Notes: generated by a model from the letters alone, not told the origin. 64,000 nt of DNA from Capra hircus (GCF_001704415.2 NW_017189517.1:8443167-8507166), one strand, 5' to 3'; shown: positions 24,710 through 37,348, counted from the first letter of the stretch. Numbers and translations are program-made.

Positions 24710-25502
24710 AGAACTTGTCAAAGGAGCCAGCAACATGTATCCAAATTTTCCAAACAGCCGTAATCCAAGTGAACACGGTGGAGGAAATAAATATCCAATA
24801 GGATCATCTCTTCATCTACAATGACTGATTATATTAATAACCAATCTGTGGAGAAGGCATGGTGGAATCCAGGGCTGATGGCCACTTTGAATAAATGTCA
24901 TCCAGGTGCCTTAGAAACCTCATTTAGTTGAGGTGTGTCATTCATGAGATAAATTGAAATGTACCCTCACTGGCACATCGTATTCCTACCAACAGTCTTT
25001 CCAAGGCAATCTAGACTTCTATGATCACACTTCTCAAACTCCTTCCAACCTCTAATTAAAGCCATTTCCACATTTTAGATCTTGATTATAGCAGCACCCT
25101 ATTAGAGTGCCAGAATCTGTACAGGAATGTGGTGGTGGCAAAATGGATGACCGTTTCCAATCAAAACCAAGTGGAGAGCTGTAACTAGGGTAGGCATTTG
25201 TGCCCCAAATTATTAACTTTATTGACAATGACAACTTATCATACGTTTCATCATGCTATATGCCAAAACACGTGGTCCCAGGGTTTGGCTCGATGCATTT
25301 TGCTATCCTGGAATGAAGCCACCTGGCCACCATGTTAGTTTTTTCTGACACCTTGGGTGTGCCCTTTCCCCCTAATGAATGGGAATGCTACAAGCAGGTA
25401 CACGCAACAGAATGTGCCTTAAATTCTGGGTTGCTATTTATTCTCTAAATGAGAATAAAAGGGGGAAAATCCACACTTAAGAGAAAGAGCATTTGAGTGC
25501 TC
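24710..25502. other. Unassigned intergenic sequence
   Basis: No repeat or gene recognised. Confidence 0.5.
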
Positions 25503-25662
25503 TTCTTCTTTTTATTTTATTTTTATTTATTTATTTTTACTTTTTTACTTTATGATACTGTATTGGTTTTGCCATACGTTGACATGAATCCACCACAGGT
25601 GTACATGAGTTCCCAACCCTGAACCCCCCTCCCACCACCCTCCCCATATCATCTCTCTGGCT
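25503..25662 (-). mobile_element. Ruminant L1 3' end, antisense
   Basis: The T/A-rich start is the antisense tail, followed by 'ttggttttgccatacgttga', 'catgaatccaccacaggtgt' and 'gaacccccctcccaccaccc', the complement of the ruminant L1 3' UTR. It is truncated at the 5' side. Confidence 0.85.
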
Positions 25663-26084
25663 CTTTTTTTATGAATCATCACATCCTGGACCTTTTTAAT
25701 ATCTAAACATTGTGCTTCTTTTTAGAGGTTAGTTTGAATTTGCTACACAGAGAGCAATATTCTATGCCAAATAAGTCAGCCCTTTTGCTAATACACATGA
25801 ATACAAATGTCTGGTATTTTCTTCATCGCACTCACTCTAATAAAAAAAAAATAAAGGAAAGTACAGGGCATCTTCTGGGAATGTTTCCACTTCTACGTGG
25901 GCATTCTTGAAGAGGTTTGTAACAGCTGCAATTCTGTCATTATGCAGGCAGTCTTTCTAGAACACCCAATATGGCTGGTTTTCAGTATTAGGATTCCAAA
26001 CGAATTTACCAAATATCAATGCAATCTCTTCTTTTCTATTAATTTTGTTTCACACACTCTGCCTCTCTGTCTCTTGTCAGTCAC

Positions 26085-26086
<2 letters not shown>
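25663..26086. other. Unassigned intergenic sequence
   Basis: No repeat or gene recognised. Confidence 0.45.

Positions 26087-26119
<33 letters not shown>
26087..26119. repeat. CA microsatellite
   Basis: About 16 uninterrupted CA units. Confidence 0.95.
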
Positions 26120-26123
<4 letters not shown>

Positions 26124-26229
26124 GTGACCCCAAAGATTCTCAAAGATGCTCTGTTTCTCTGGGAGGATAACATTTGTCTATTCTGTAGGGAGACTGGGAC
26201 AGCCAAGTTTAAAAAACCAGGACTCAAGA

Positions 26230-27238
26230 CAGAGATGGCCAACAGGTACCTGAAAAGATGCTCCACTCACTAGCCATGAGGGAAATACAAATCAAAATCA
26301 CAGTGAGGTACCTAACCTTACACCTGTCAGAACAGTTGTTACAAAAAGGACATGAAATAATAAGCATTGGTGAGACTGGAGAAGCAGGAGCCCTCCTACA
26401 CTGCTGGTGGGAATGTAAATTGGTGCAGCCACTATGGAAAACAATATGGAGGAACCAATATTGTATTGTAAAGTAAAATAAAGTAAAAATAAAAATTAAA
26501 AAAAAAGATATAGAACTACCATATGATCCAACAATTCCATTTCTCCATATTTGCTTAAAGGAAACAAAAACACTAATTTTAAAGAATCTGAAAAAGAATA
26601 TATATCTATATATATACAGATATATATATATATAAAACTGAATCACTGCTACATTAGGAAACCAACACAACATTGTAAATCAACTACAGTTCAATTGAAA
26701 AAAGAATGTAAATAAGATAACCTAAAAAAAGATATGTGCACCCTTAAGTTTATTGCAGCATTATTTACAGTAGCCAAAATATGGAAGCAACCTAAGTGCC
26801 CATTGGTAGATGAATGGGCATATAGATATACAGTGCAATAGTACTCGGCCATGAAAAAAATGAAATCTTGCCATTTGTGACAACATGGAAAAAGCAAACA
26901 AAACAAAAATAGACTCATAGGTACAGACAGCACACTGGTGATTACCAGAGGGGAAGGAGGTGGGGGTTGTGCAAAATAGATGAAGGGGATTAAGAGGTAC
27001 AAACTTTCCGTTGTAACATAAACAAGTCATGGGGATGTAATGTACAGCACAAAGAATAGAGCTAATAATACTTTAACAATTGCATGTGGGGACAGATAGT
27101 GACTACATTTATTATGATCATAGTGATCATTTTATAATGTATAAAAATTTCAAGTCACTATATTGTACATCTGAAGCTAACATAATAAGTCAACTATACT
27201 TCAAAAAATACTGGGAAGAATAAAATCAGATTTAAAAA
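26230..27238 (+). mobile_element. Old L1 segment: ORF2 C-terminus and 3' UTR
   Basis: In diverged form it encodes the L1 ORF2 C-terminal signature LLHCWWECKLVQPLWKT near 26390-26450. The typical 'accatatgatccaacaattc', 'tagccaaaatatggaagcaa' and 'aatgtataaaaatttcaagt' segments follow. Around 26590-26700 it is interrupted by a (TA)-rich stretch and a second L1 3' piece ('caacacaacattgtaaatca'), so it is composite. Stops and frameshifts are frequent. Confidence 0.88.
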
Positions 27239-29224
27239 ATAGTGCCCCCTGGCTTCTGAAGCTGTCCTGCCAGCTATGACACTTCTTTTCACTAAGGAGA
27301 ATGTTCAGATTTGTCCCCACAACATGTTAGCATGTCTGTACATTCTGTACTCTAAATAATTGTGTGCACTCAAGTTATTTTCAATTCTGCAAAGTTAACA
27401 CTTAGAGTAAGAGAAATGTACAAGGGTGATGACTGAGTAAAAACTCAGCTCCTTGGAGTCAATTTCTCAGCTTGTTGGCTCAGTGGATTTTTTTTACCTT
27501 ATAAGCCTTCAGTGCACCGTAGCACATGACTGAGGTCTGGAGAAAGCATTCAGGCAAGGATAAATGGATTGATACTGAGTGAATCTTGCAGAAAAAAAAA
27601 AAGAGATATTTTGGGGTTTGAGCAATGGGGACATTTCCCTTCCTTATTGGGATTAGTAAAGTGGAACTCCAACTGGAAATAACTATTCAGTTTTACATTC
27701 TTCATATATGTAAACCTCTCCATCACTAATACCCTTGTATAATATAAACTGAATGGTTCCAAACCAAGTGTTCTTTTCTTCTTTAAAAGTTGCAAAACTA
27801 GGATCAATTAGTTCTCCAAGACTGGCTGTACTACAGTTTCCCCTTTAATATAAAACAGCTGAACAAAACAGCTTGCACAACATTTGAGTTTCCTGGGTCT
27901 TAGGGACATTTCAAAGTACATCATCATTATATTCACCAATGTGCCGTATGCCAAATCCACACAAAATCCACACCACTTCCCCATGGTGTGTGTATGTAGT
28001 GGGTAGGGCACTAAATAGAGTCCTGCTACCTACTCTTAGGGGAAGTTTCAGTGAGGAGATATCCAAATATCCTTGAAGTCACCCATATCAAGTAGAATAT
28101 TATGCCACTAAACCGCGCTAGAAACCAAATACACAGGTTCTGCTTTTCAGAAACTCTCAGTCTAGAATAGTCAACAGACGTGCAACTATCAACTTTAGTC
28201 AGATTAGGACAAACACTGTAATACATATAATCAAGGTGTCAGGAGAACACAGCGGTGGAAGAAAATTGATTAGAGAAATTGAAAATGTTTCAAAGAGGAG
28301 TTCATCTGAGTGGAGTCTTAAAAGACAAATAGAACTTCAACAGTTAGAAAGGTAATATAGATGACTCTAGGACCAAAAACCAATATAAACAAAACACAGA
28401 CTCATTTAAAAGCATTGAATGTCCAGAAAACATTAATCAGACTAGCATACCTGGACGATAGGAGGCGGAGCCCCCGCTATGCATGCAAGAGATGCTTGGG
28501 AGGAGAATAACATCCCCACCATGCTTTGTTCCATTATGTCTCATTGCCGGAAAGAGACTGTGAGCCACCTAGGTCTGGATTATTGGCATGTATAATATAA
28601 GTTTTGAAGCCTAGTTGCTCTATGTTTCGTAAAAACCCAGTGAGTAAATTGCTGTCTTCAGTAGACAAAAATCAAAGATAATGGTCTATGAGCAAAGTAT
28701 GAATCACAATCTTGCCTATTAGACTGGAGTGGATGGGTCTTATTAATTCCCCCTTTGCATCTATTGAACAATCTGTTCTTTGCCAGCTTTAAAAAAGAAT
28801 TTGTCAAGCAATATGGGTTGTTTGACCAGTACAATCACATAGAGAAAGAAAAGCAGCAGCAAGATAATGAAAGGAAAACTTTCTTCCAGCAAATTCCTTC
28901 CATCTAAATGTACATTTTAAGGATTTTTTTTTCCTTTGAATAAAGTTTATTTGGAGTTTTCAAGTTTCCAAAGTTAAAATAACATCTCTGCCTCCCTCTG
29001 TATACTCCATCACATACGGGCCCCCATGCATGCCATGGGTAAGCATGCACACACAAGCACACACACAATATTTGTATACTTCTTTGGGAAGGAGAGCTAA
29101 AGTTTTCATATAATGTAGCATACAAAGTTCTTAAGTATAAAATTAATTTGGCTTGAGAAACATAATCACCATGGAACCCAAACCCTTGTAATGTAGAGTG
29201 TTTCCAGCACCACAATCAGTTTTC
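27239..29224. other. Unassigned intergenic sequence
   Basis: No repeat family recognised with confidence. Around 28440-28600 the sequence is less AT-rich ('ggaggcggagcccccgctat') but no exon or RNA gene was identified. Confidence 0.45.
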
Positions 29225-30376
29225 TCATGCTCCTTCCCAGTCAGTTCCCACCCACCACCCAAAGGCAACCAGCAGTCTGATTTTTTCACCTTAGATCACT
29301 TGTTCCTGTTTTAGAACTTATTATAAATATTATCATACATATGTGGTCTTTGTGTAAGATTTCTTTTGCCCAGGATAATGTTTCTGAGATCCATGCATGT
29401 TGTTTTGTGTTATCTGTATTTCATCCTGTTTATTGCAGAGTGGTGTTGTTTAGTCGCTAAGTCGCTTTGTGACCCCATGAACTGTAGTCCGCTAGGCACC
29501 TCTGTGGGTGAGTTTCTCCAGGCAAGAATACTGAAGAGGGTTGCCATTTCCTTCTCCAGGGGATGATCTTCTGACCCAGGGATTGAACCCGTGTCTCCTG
29601 TATTGGCAGGCAGATTCTTTACCACTGAACCACCAAGGAACATAATTTGACTATACCCACAATTGGCTTATCCATTTCCAGTTGGCAACACCTGGGCTGT
29701 TTTCAAATTCGGGCTGTTTGGAAGAGAGCTGCTATAAACAGCTTCATATGCAGGTTTTTGTGGAAACAGGCACATAAGTAAATACCAAGATGTAGATTTT
29801 CTGTTCTCCTAGAGTAGGTGTATGGTTCATTTTATGCATCTGTCAGAACTTTCTCCAAAGTAGTACTTTTTTTACACTCCTATCAGCAGAGTATAAAGTT
29901 CCAGTTGCTCCAAATCCTTGTCAGCATTTGTGTCTTCATTCTTTTTAATTTTAACCATTCTGGTATGTGCGTAGTGGTTATCCCACTTGGCTTTAATCTG
30001 CATTTCCCTGATGATTAGTTATGTCTACCACATTCTCATGTGCTTATTGGCCATTTGTGTATCTTCCTTTGTGACATGTCTGCTCCCATGATTTGACCAT
30101 TTATATCACACTATCTTTTTATTATTGATCTGTAGGAGTTCTTTATATAACCCAGATACTAGTTCTTTGTCCGAAATATGATTTGTGAATATTCTCTTCC
30201 AGTTTGTGGCCTTCTCATTGATTGTTTTAATGATGTCTTTTAGTGAGCATTTTAATTTTGATAAAATCTAATTTTAAATTATTTTCTTTCATTATTATTG
30301 ATTTTTATGTCTTATCCTTAGCTTTTATGTTTTATATCTACAATCCAGCTCAAACTAACTTTTGTGTACAGTATAA
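29225..30376 (-). mobile_element. Old L1 segment, antisense, split by SINE insertion
   Basis: 'catgcatgttgttttgtgtt', 'tttccctgatgattagttat', 'atctgtaggagttctttata' and 'tttgtccgaaatatgatttg' follow the antisense of L1 ORF2 and 3' UTR. A Bov-tA copy splits it at 29437-29641 and a Bov-A2 copy ends it at about 30377. Confidence 0.85.
29437..29641 (-). mobile_element. Bov-tA SINE, antisense, nested in L1
   Basis: It runs from 'gttgtttagtcgctaagtcg' to the tRNA-like head 'attctttaccactgaaccac' in antisense. L1 sequence continues on both sides, so it inserted after the L1. Confidence 0.9.
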
Positions 30377-30377
30377 G

Positions 30378-30660
30378 GTCCTGCTGCTCCTGCTGCTGCT
30401 AAGTCGCTTCAGTCGTGTCTGATTCTGTGCGACCCCATAGATGCAGCCCACCAGGCTCCCCTGTCCCTGGGATTCTCCAGGCAAGAACACTGGAGTGGGT
30501 TGCCATTTCCTTCTCCAATGCATGAAGGTGAAAAGAGAAAGTGAAGTCGCTCAGTCGTGTCTGACTCTTAGGGACCCCATGGACTGCAGCCCACCAGGCT
30601 CCTCCATCCATGGGATTTTCCAGGCAAGAGTACTGGAGTGGGGTGCCATTGCCTTCTCCA
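30378..30660 (-). mobile_element. Bov-A2 SINE, dimer, antisense
   Basis: It has a (GCT)n start, two Bov-A units, the linker 'gcatgaaggtgaaaagagaa' and the end 'ccattgccttctcc'. No clear TSD was found. Confidence 0.93.
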
Positions 30661-31344
30661 ACTACACAGTCTAAATTACTGTAACTCTCTAATAGGTCTT
30701 GAAGTCTGGTAATAATTCCTTCTACTTTGTTCCTCTTTTCCAGATAGCTTTTGAACATTCTAGGTCCTTCTCTGGGGAGCTGGAGATGTCCCACAAGGCT
30801 TGCTCTTTAATCTGCCCTTCTACTTTTCCATCCCCTCCGAGTGCTCACCTGATCTCAATGTTTTCATTCATCATTGCTAACTAATGAATCTCCAAATCGA
30901 ATAGTAATCTCTGGCTAAGTCCAATTCATGCTCCAAGCCCATGTAGACATTCCCCTAAAGCTTAGCTATTTCTCCACATCAGCAATGAATTGAACTCACT
31001 AGGCTTTCCCCCAAGCCGGCCCAAATGAGAAGTATGATCACTCTTACCAGCTTCAAGCTCAGAAATACAAGGTCTTTGAATTGTCTCTTCATCTCCCATG
31101 GCTAATCACTCATGGTTGCAAATATTTATTTATTTTTCTTTTCTATTTTGTTTTTTTTGAAACCATTCTCAGAGCCACCTTCTCTGGAACATTCCACCTG
31201 AATTAATGCTATTGTCTCCCACTACCTCCACTTCATATCCCAGTTAGATAAACTTCCTAAAAATCCTTTGGGCCATATTGTTTCCTTATTTGATAATGTC
31301 TGATCAATTTCAAACCTCTGCATTTGGTCCTTGGAGGCTCTTCC
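30661..31344. other. Unassigned intergenic sequence
   Basis: No repeat or gene recognised. Confidence 0.45.
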
Positions 31345-31498
31345 ACATGTGTATGCATGTTCAGTCACCTCAGTTGTGTCTGACTCTTTGTAACCCTGTG
31401 GACTGTAGCCCCCTCTACCCCCTCTCACCAGGCTCCTGTGTCCATGGGATTCTCCAGGCAAGAATACTGGAGTGGGTTGCCATGCCCTCCTGCAGGGG
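31345..31498 (-). mobile_element. Bov-tA SINE, antisense, lacking its head
   Basis: The Bov-A body is read antisense ('tgtctgactctttgtaaccc', 'ttctccaggcaagaatactg') and stops at 'ctgcagggggcttcc', with the tRNA-like part missing. A local duplication of 'ccccctctacccc' lies inside. Confidence 0.82.
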
Positions 31499-31576
31499 GC
31501 TTCCTCCAACTCTCTCACTTCCTCTCCTAGCAGTCTTTATAAATAAATATGCTATCTGGTACTTATTTGAGCCTTT

Positions 31577-31669
31577 ATTTTTAAAAAATTAATTTATTTA
31601 TTTTAATTGGAGGCTAATTACTTTACAATATTGTGGTGGTTTTTCACCATACATTGACATGAATCAGCC
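31577..31669 (-). mobile_element. Very short 5'-truncated ruminant L1 insertion
   Basis: Only about 93 bases of L1 3' end are present, antisense: tail 'atttttaaaaaattaattta', then 'attggaggctaattacttta' and 'ccatacattgacatgaatca'. The flanks carry a perfect 13-bp TSD tatttgagccttt at 31564-31576 and 31670-31682, showing that this is a complete, separate insertion rather than a leftover. Confidence 0.93.
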
Positions 31670-31677
31670 TATTTGAG
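31669..31677 (-). mobile_element. Placeholder boundary of short L1 insertion (see next entry)
   Basis: This entry marks only where the left TSD of the next element ends; its true span is given next. Confidence 0.05.
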
Positions 31678-31682
31678 CCTTT

Positions 31683-32416
31683 CAACAATATTTTTCTAAC
31701 TACATAAAATCCAGCCTTTCCAGTGTAGCTGTAAAAATTTTTCTCAGGTCAGAAGGAAAATAACATTACTTAGTCACCATGCCACAGTAAATGTTTTCAC
31801 TTTTCAATAATCATTTTGGCATAAAATTCAATTATTTAACTATCTCACTTTTTAAAATATTCTTGCATCTATTGATGAATAAAGCTCTGAGAGCCCCCTT
31901 AGATTACTTCATTGTTCTAGCACTTGCTACTCAGCATTGGCTATGTAGTTCATCAAAACCTCAGGTCCTCCGCAACCTGACCAACGATGCTAGACAGGAA
32001 TGCTCTCGATTGTGTTCCCAGACACTTCTGTAGGGAGCACACTTTAGGCGTTTGTTCTTTTGTTCTAATGACAAGGAAGGTATTTTCAAAATGTACATTA
32101 GGAAATACTGACACTTCTTTTCATATTTTATACATGACTAATCTCCCACTACATCCCTCAGTCTAGGCTCCAGATCATTCCAACTCATTGTTTCCTAAAG
32201 AACTGCCTATCATTGTAGAAAGAAGCTGAGTGTGGTTTTCATTTTATTAGAATTTGGGACATAGGCACTCCCATTCTAGCCATCTCACTCACCTGCTTGG
32301 TGAGGTAGGATGAGTCACTTCTCCTCTCTCCAGTTTTTCATTAGGAAAACGTGGGGTTCAGAATCAATGTTGAAGGTTACTCCAGTTACCCTTCGTCTAA
32401 GATCATATTGAAGGCC
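31683..32416. other. Unassigned intergenic sequence
   Basis: A small MIR-like piece may lie near 32285-32350 ('cctctctccagtttttcatt'). No gene recognised. Confidence 0.45.
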
Positions 32417-32747
32417 ACTATGGTCTGAATGTGTCCCTCCCAAATTTCATATATTGAAATCTTAATTCTCAATGTAATGCGATTAGGTGAGGCCTTTGGA
32501 AGGGGCTTAGGTCATGAAGATGGATGCCTATTGAGTAAGATTAGTGTTTTATAGAAGTGACAGGGATCCATCACCCCTTCCTCCATGGGAGGACACAACA
32601 AGAAGTCTGTACCCTGGGAGAGGGCCCTCACCCGTCAGTGCTGGCAGTCTGACTCTCAGACTTTCAGCCCCCAGAAATAAATTCCTGTCTTTATAAACCA
32701 CCCAGCCTGTGGTATTTTTGTTATAGCAGCCAAAATGGACTAAGATA
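32417..32747 (+). mobile_element. ERVL-MaLR-type solo LTR
   Basis: The order 'tggtctgaatgtgtccctcc', 'ttaggtgaggcctttggaag', 'ccttcctccatgggaggaca', 'agaaataaattcctgtcttt' and 'agcagccaaaatggactaag' matches a MaLR LTR, with an AATAAA signal near its 3' part. A 6-bp repeat aaggcc (32411-32416 and 32748-32753) is compatible with its TSD. There is no internal retroviral sequence. It is an old endogenous relic without coding capacity. Confidence 0.7.
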
Positions 32748-32753
32748 AAGGCC

Positions 32754-33784
32754 TTCTGGGTGTGTGGGCGTGAAGTCCTTCCCTCAAAATATAGAACATA
32801 GGAAACTTCCAGTCTATTCGAACATTAAGTGGGCCCTGTATCTAGAACTATTGTATCACTGGACCATATTTGGACCCCAAAACTTGAAAGTAAAACTTAC
32901 AGAAATGGTCAAGAGAATGAAGTATGCTACCCTTACTATCAAGTCTGGGGACCCCAAAATACACATTTTACAAGCATGATACCTCATCTATCACACTTAT
33001 TCATTTATCAAAAATGCATTGAGTTCTTACTAAGGTCCAGGCCTTGTGTATGTACTCAGAATATGAGGATGAAATAAATTCGATCCTTGTCCTGGGAAAT
33101 AATACAATCTAAAGAGGAAGATAGGACATCTACAAATAAACTACCCTATTGACTGGAATGCTAGGTATAATCTTTACAAAGTGTCCAAGGACCACATTCT
33201 GCTAAGTTAGCAACATCACAGCAAATAGAGTTTCTGCCACCAATTAGGAAACTAGAGTCATTTCAGTCCCTTGGGCTGTAGGGTTTTTAAGGAACACTCA
33301 TTGCCTTTTCTTCCCTGGCATTGCTAGTGTGAGACCATATCAAGGATTTTACATTTTCTAAGAACCAGAATTGTTCTTGCAGTATAAAATATAAGTATAG
33401 TGAGAAAATGCCCTAAACCTAAAACTAACATTAGTGAGGTTGAGAGACTGTCATTTTGAAATCCACTATTAAAAAATTCACAGGGTAAAATTTTAACAAC
33501 AAACACACATAAATAAGCAAACCTATACACTCATAACTCTCCTCCATTATTGCATTATCCTTGTACTTTACTCACTGATCCCAGAAGATGGTGTTTCTGA
33601 GCCTTTCTTTTCTGCCATGACATTCACTCAAATGGATCTATTGTGATTCGTTTCAATTTCCAGATTACTAGCTTTGACTCCTCACCTCTTCTCTTCACTT
33701 GAGGAAAGCTATCAAAATGTAGGTGAGTGCAACATAACAACTGTAGGACTAAGCACAAGTCCTCTCTGACTGACTTCTTAATAT
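32754..33784. other. Unassigned intergenic sequence
   Basis: A weak L2/MIR resemblance is seen at about 33000-33130 ('aaaatgcattgagttcttac'). No gene recognised. Confidence 0.45.
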
Positions 33785-34850
33785 TTTTGTCTTGAAATTA
33801 TGATAGATTCATGGAAGATGCAAAGAGTACAGAGAACTTTGTGTTCTCTTTACCTACTTCTCCTAAAGGGAACTACCCTAGGATATCCAAACAAGGAAAT
33901 TGACACTGGTACAATTTACGGAGTTTATTCAGATTTCATCAGTTTTACAATGTGTGTGAGGGTCCCTGTAATTTTATCACATGTATGGGTTTATGTAACT
34001 ACCACAATGATCATGATATGGAGCTGTTTCATCACTGCTAAGATCCCACATATTGTTCTTTTATAGTCACATCCATTTCCCTCTCATCTTTCCCATCCAT
34101 AAAAGCTAGTAACCACTAATCTGTTCTCCATGTCTATAATTTTGTTATTTGAAGAATGTTATATAAATACCATCATACATAATACAACACTTTGAGATTT
34201 GTTTTTCCCACTCAAGAAAATTCCCTTGAGATTCATCCATGTTGTTACATGTATCAAGAGTGTATCCCTTTTTATTGTTGCATAGTATTCCTTGGTATGG
34301 ATGTACCACAGTTCATCTAATTATCAACTTGTTGAACTACATTTATGTTGCTTCCAGTTTTCAGCTATTACAAATAAAGTTGTTATGAACATTCATATAC
34401 AAATTAGTTTTTATTTCTGTGGGATAAATGCACACGAGTATAATTGCTGGATCATGTAATAATTGGTTTTGTAAGAAACTGACAAGTTGCTTTCTACATT
34501 TGGCTATATCATCATAGATTCCACCATGAACATATAGTGATCCAAACTCTCTACATCTTCACCAGCAATTGTCAATATTCTGTTTTATTTTAGTCAATCT
34601 GATAGATGCATGTCATATATCACCATGATTTTAATTGCATTTTCCAAGTGGCTAATGATATTGAACATTTTTTTCATGTTTTAATTTTCCTTTTTTGTGA
34701 AATTTCTGATCATAACTTTTATCTATTTTCTCTTAGATTTTTAAAATTTTGCCACAGTTTTATGAGTTTGTTATGTACCCTAAGTATGAATCCCTTGGCA
34801 GAAATACAGTTTCCAAATTATCTTTCAGTGATTGATTATTAAAAGTATAT
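33785..34850 (-). mobile_element. Ancient L1 segment, antisense
   Basis: 'gattcatccatgttgttaca', 'ttcagctattacaaataaag', 'tgggataaatgcacacgagt' and 'accagcaattgtcaatattc' follow the antisense of old L1 3' UTR and ORF2 C-terminus. It is strongly diverged and non-coding. Confidence 0.85.
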
Positions 34851-34879
34851 AATTAGGGAAGACCTTTGGGAATGGTAGT

Positions 34880-36000
34880 CAGGACCTATGAAAATATTTT
34901 CCTTCATAAAAGCCATGAAAACACTGGCAAAAATTTTAAATCAGCCTTTTGAGAACTCTGGAAATTAACCAGACCACATAAATAACTCTTACAACTTGAC
35001 AATAAAAAGACAATAGCCCACTTGAAAATGGTTTTGTGATTTGAATAGTCATTTCTCTGAAGACTACATAAAAATGGCCAATAAGTACATAAAATGATGC
35101 TCAACATTGTTAGTCACTTAGATAATTCAAATCCCAACCACAATGAAATTGCTGTAAACACACCCAGTAAAATGGGAATTTAAAAAAAAAAACATATTAG
35201 TGAGAATATGATGAAACTGGAATCTTTATACACCAGTGGTGGAAATGTAAAGTGGTACAGCCATTTTGGAAAAACGTCTGACAATTCCTCAGAAAACTGA
35301 ACATAGAGTTACCATATGACACAGCAATTCCATTCCTAGGTATAGATATAAGAACTTTTTTATTGAAGTATAGTGGATTTATGTTTCAATTGTACAGTAG
35401 AGTGATTCAGTTTTATACATATACATATATATATTCTTTTTCAGATTTTTTTCCATTATAGGTTATTATAAGATATTGAATATAGTTCCTTGTGCTATAC
35501 AGTAGGTCCTTATAGGTTATCTATTTTGTACATAGTAGCTCACAAAAATTTATACATGAATATTCACAGTAGCATTATTCACAATAACTAAAAAATGGAA
35601 ATAACCCAAATGTTCCACCAACCGATGATTCGATAAACAAAATGTGGTATATTTATACAATGGAATATTATCCAGTCATAAAAGGAGCTAAGTACAGACA
35701 TATCTACAACATGAACGAACCTTGAAACATTATGCTAAGTGAAAGAAGGAAGACACAAAAGGACACATGTTTGTATGAATTCATTTATATGAAATGTCCA
35801 GAGTAAGCAAATTGATAGAGACAGAAAGTCAATTAGTTGTTGCCATGTGCTGGGGAAAAGGAAGATTAAGGAAAGAATTATAATGAGTATGGGGTTTCCT
35901 TCTGAAGTGCTGAAATATTCTGGAATCCATGGTGCTGTTCGTATAATTTGTGAATATGATGAAAACCACTAAGTTGTACATTTTTTTTTTAACTTTAAAA
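34880..36000 (+). mobile_element. Ancient L1 segment, sense, with nested L1 3' piece
   Basis: In sense order it shows 'gaatagtcatttctctgaag', 'ccagtggtggaaatgtaaag', 'accatatgacacagcaattc', 'atacaatggaatattatcca' and 'tatgctaagtgaaagaagga', then a terminal A/T stretch near 35980-36000. It is interrupted at about 35350-35545 by an antisense L1 3' end ('ttattgaagtatagtggatt', 'agttccttgtgctatacagt'). It faces the antisense copy at 33785-34850. Confidence 0.85.
35350..35545 (-). mobile_element. Ruminant/artiodactyl L1 3' end, antisense, nested
   Basis: 'gaagtatagtggatttatgt' through 'ttcattatag..gttattataag' and 'ccttgtgctatacagtaggt' is the complement of the artiodactyl L1 3' UTR. The host L1 resumes at 'cacaaaaatttatacatgaa'. 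Confidence 0.8.
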
Positions 36001-36008
36001 AGTACACG

Positions 36009-36148
36009 ATTGGGAATTTCCTGGTGGTCCAGTGGCTATGACTCTGTGCTTTCACTGCCAAGGGCCCAGGTTCAGTCTATGGTCAGGTAACTAAGATCCC
36101 ACAAGCCGCATGGAGTGGCAAAAAATAAAAATAAAATAAAAAGAACAT
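36009..36148 (+). mobile_element. CHR-type SINE
   Basis: The head 'tttcctggtggtccagtggc', box-B region 'ggttcagtctatggtcaggt' and 'aactaagatcccacaagccg' are followed by an A-rich tail of aaaata units. It sits directly after the L1 tail. Confidence 0.87.
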
Positions 36149-37348
36149 AATTAGCAAACTTTGGTCATTGAATTAGTATTAGTAACAAAATATGTTTCAT
36201 ATGTTCCATAGCATATGTCAGGTCAATGCAATTGAGACCCACACCTCTAGAGAACAAAGACAGACAGCACTTCCTAAATGCTCTGCCAGGAAAATGGACT
36301 TCACCTTTGCAGAGTTCTTTGGTTCCACTCTGCTATTTCATGTGCTGGGGTGTTATTCTGATGATGTAGAACTCCTTATCCCTGGATTTCTTTCTATATT
36401 AAATAGGGATCATAATAGTGCCTTTCTTATAGATTTCTTACAAAATTTAAATTAAAGAGCGTAGAACAGGGCCTGGTACATGGTAAATAAGAAATGTTCA
36501 CTATATTACATAACATGAAAATAGAGATGAAAAACAAAAAGTAGGGCTCAAATAACAGCTTAATGTTTTTTGTCATTATTATTGTTGCTGCTGCTATATC
36601 ACCCTTTTTGGACACTGACAGGGGCATATTTTGTCTATTAGTCTCTGTTGGACAACTTCTTACCCAAATGAGTATGTCATTATGGGAAAAGGATTATCAT
36701 TTTCTTTCTTTAATTATAAAATATGTAATATATGCTAGAAAATTTGAGACTTAGAAATATAATTTTCTTGGTAGAAAATTATAGAAAGTCATAAACTTTC
36801 TGAAACTATAAAAATCACCAAATTAAAAATAAATAAGCACTATGTACCTGTGTGTAAAAATACATGTACTTGTGTGTGTGTGTATATATATATAACACAG
36901 ATGTAGCAGAATGTCAGAAACAGCAGGAACCTCAGTTTAGGATCTGCTGTTTCATATTTTGAAAACATGCCCTCTTCTGTCCTGTCTCCTATTTGCTTAT
37001 TCCTGAGCTTTACAGTACAGATATTGGATAGTTTACCATTCTAATGTGTAATTTGGTTGAGCACTTCACTCTAATCCAAACATTTATTTTTACAGATGAG
37101 GAAATGGAGAAATTGAAATTTTAAATCCCTCGACTTTGGTCACAGACTTCATAAGTGACCCTCCTGCTCCCAGACTAGTGCACTTCAGACTGTACCTCAC
37201 TGATTGGACTTGGGCAATCAGTTAGATTCAGTGGCAAAAGTCATGTTGCATGCAGTACATCTGTATTTGGAACTGAGAAATTTAATTTCCCTTCTGAATG
37301 TTTATGTGTGTTCATAAGTTCCAAGTGAACTTCAGGAACTCTGTGTAA
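36149..37348. other. Intergenic sequence with MIR-like relics and a GT/TA repeat
   Basis: A MIR-like stretch lies at about 36365-36505 ('aaatagggatcataatagtg', 'gaacagggcctggtacatgg') and another at about 37020-37190 ('acagatgaggaaatggagaa'). A short GT/TA repeat is at 36868-36894. No gene recognised. Confidence 0.45.

Noticed and set aside
30399..30794. 131-codon and similar frames (24399, 37241, 43976, 44211, 44363).
   Set aside because: They consist mostly of Bov-A/Bov-tA text such as GNPLQYSCLENP, which appears in many SINE copies by chance.
31669..31677. An extra feature line for the short L1 insertion at 31577-31669 has start and end inverted.
   Set aside because: It is a boundary placeholder with no content; use the entry 31577-31669 instead.
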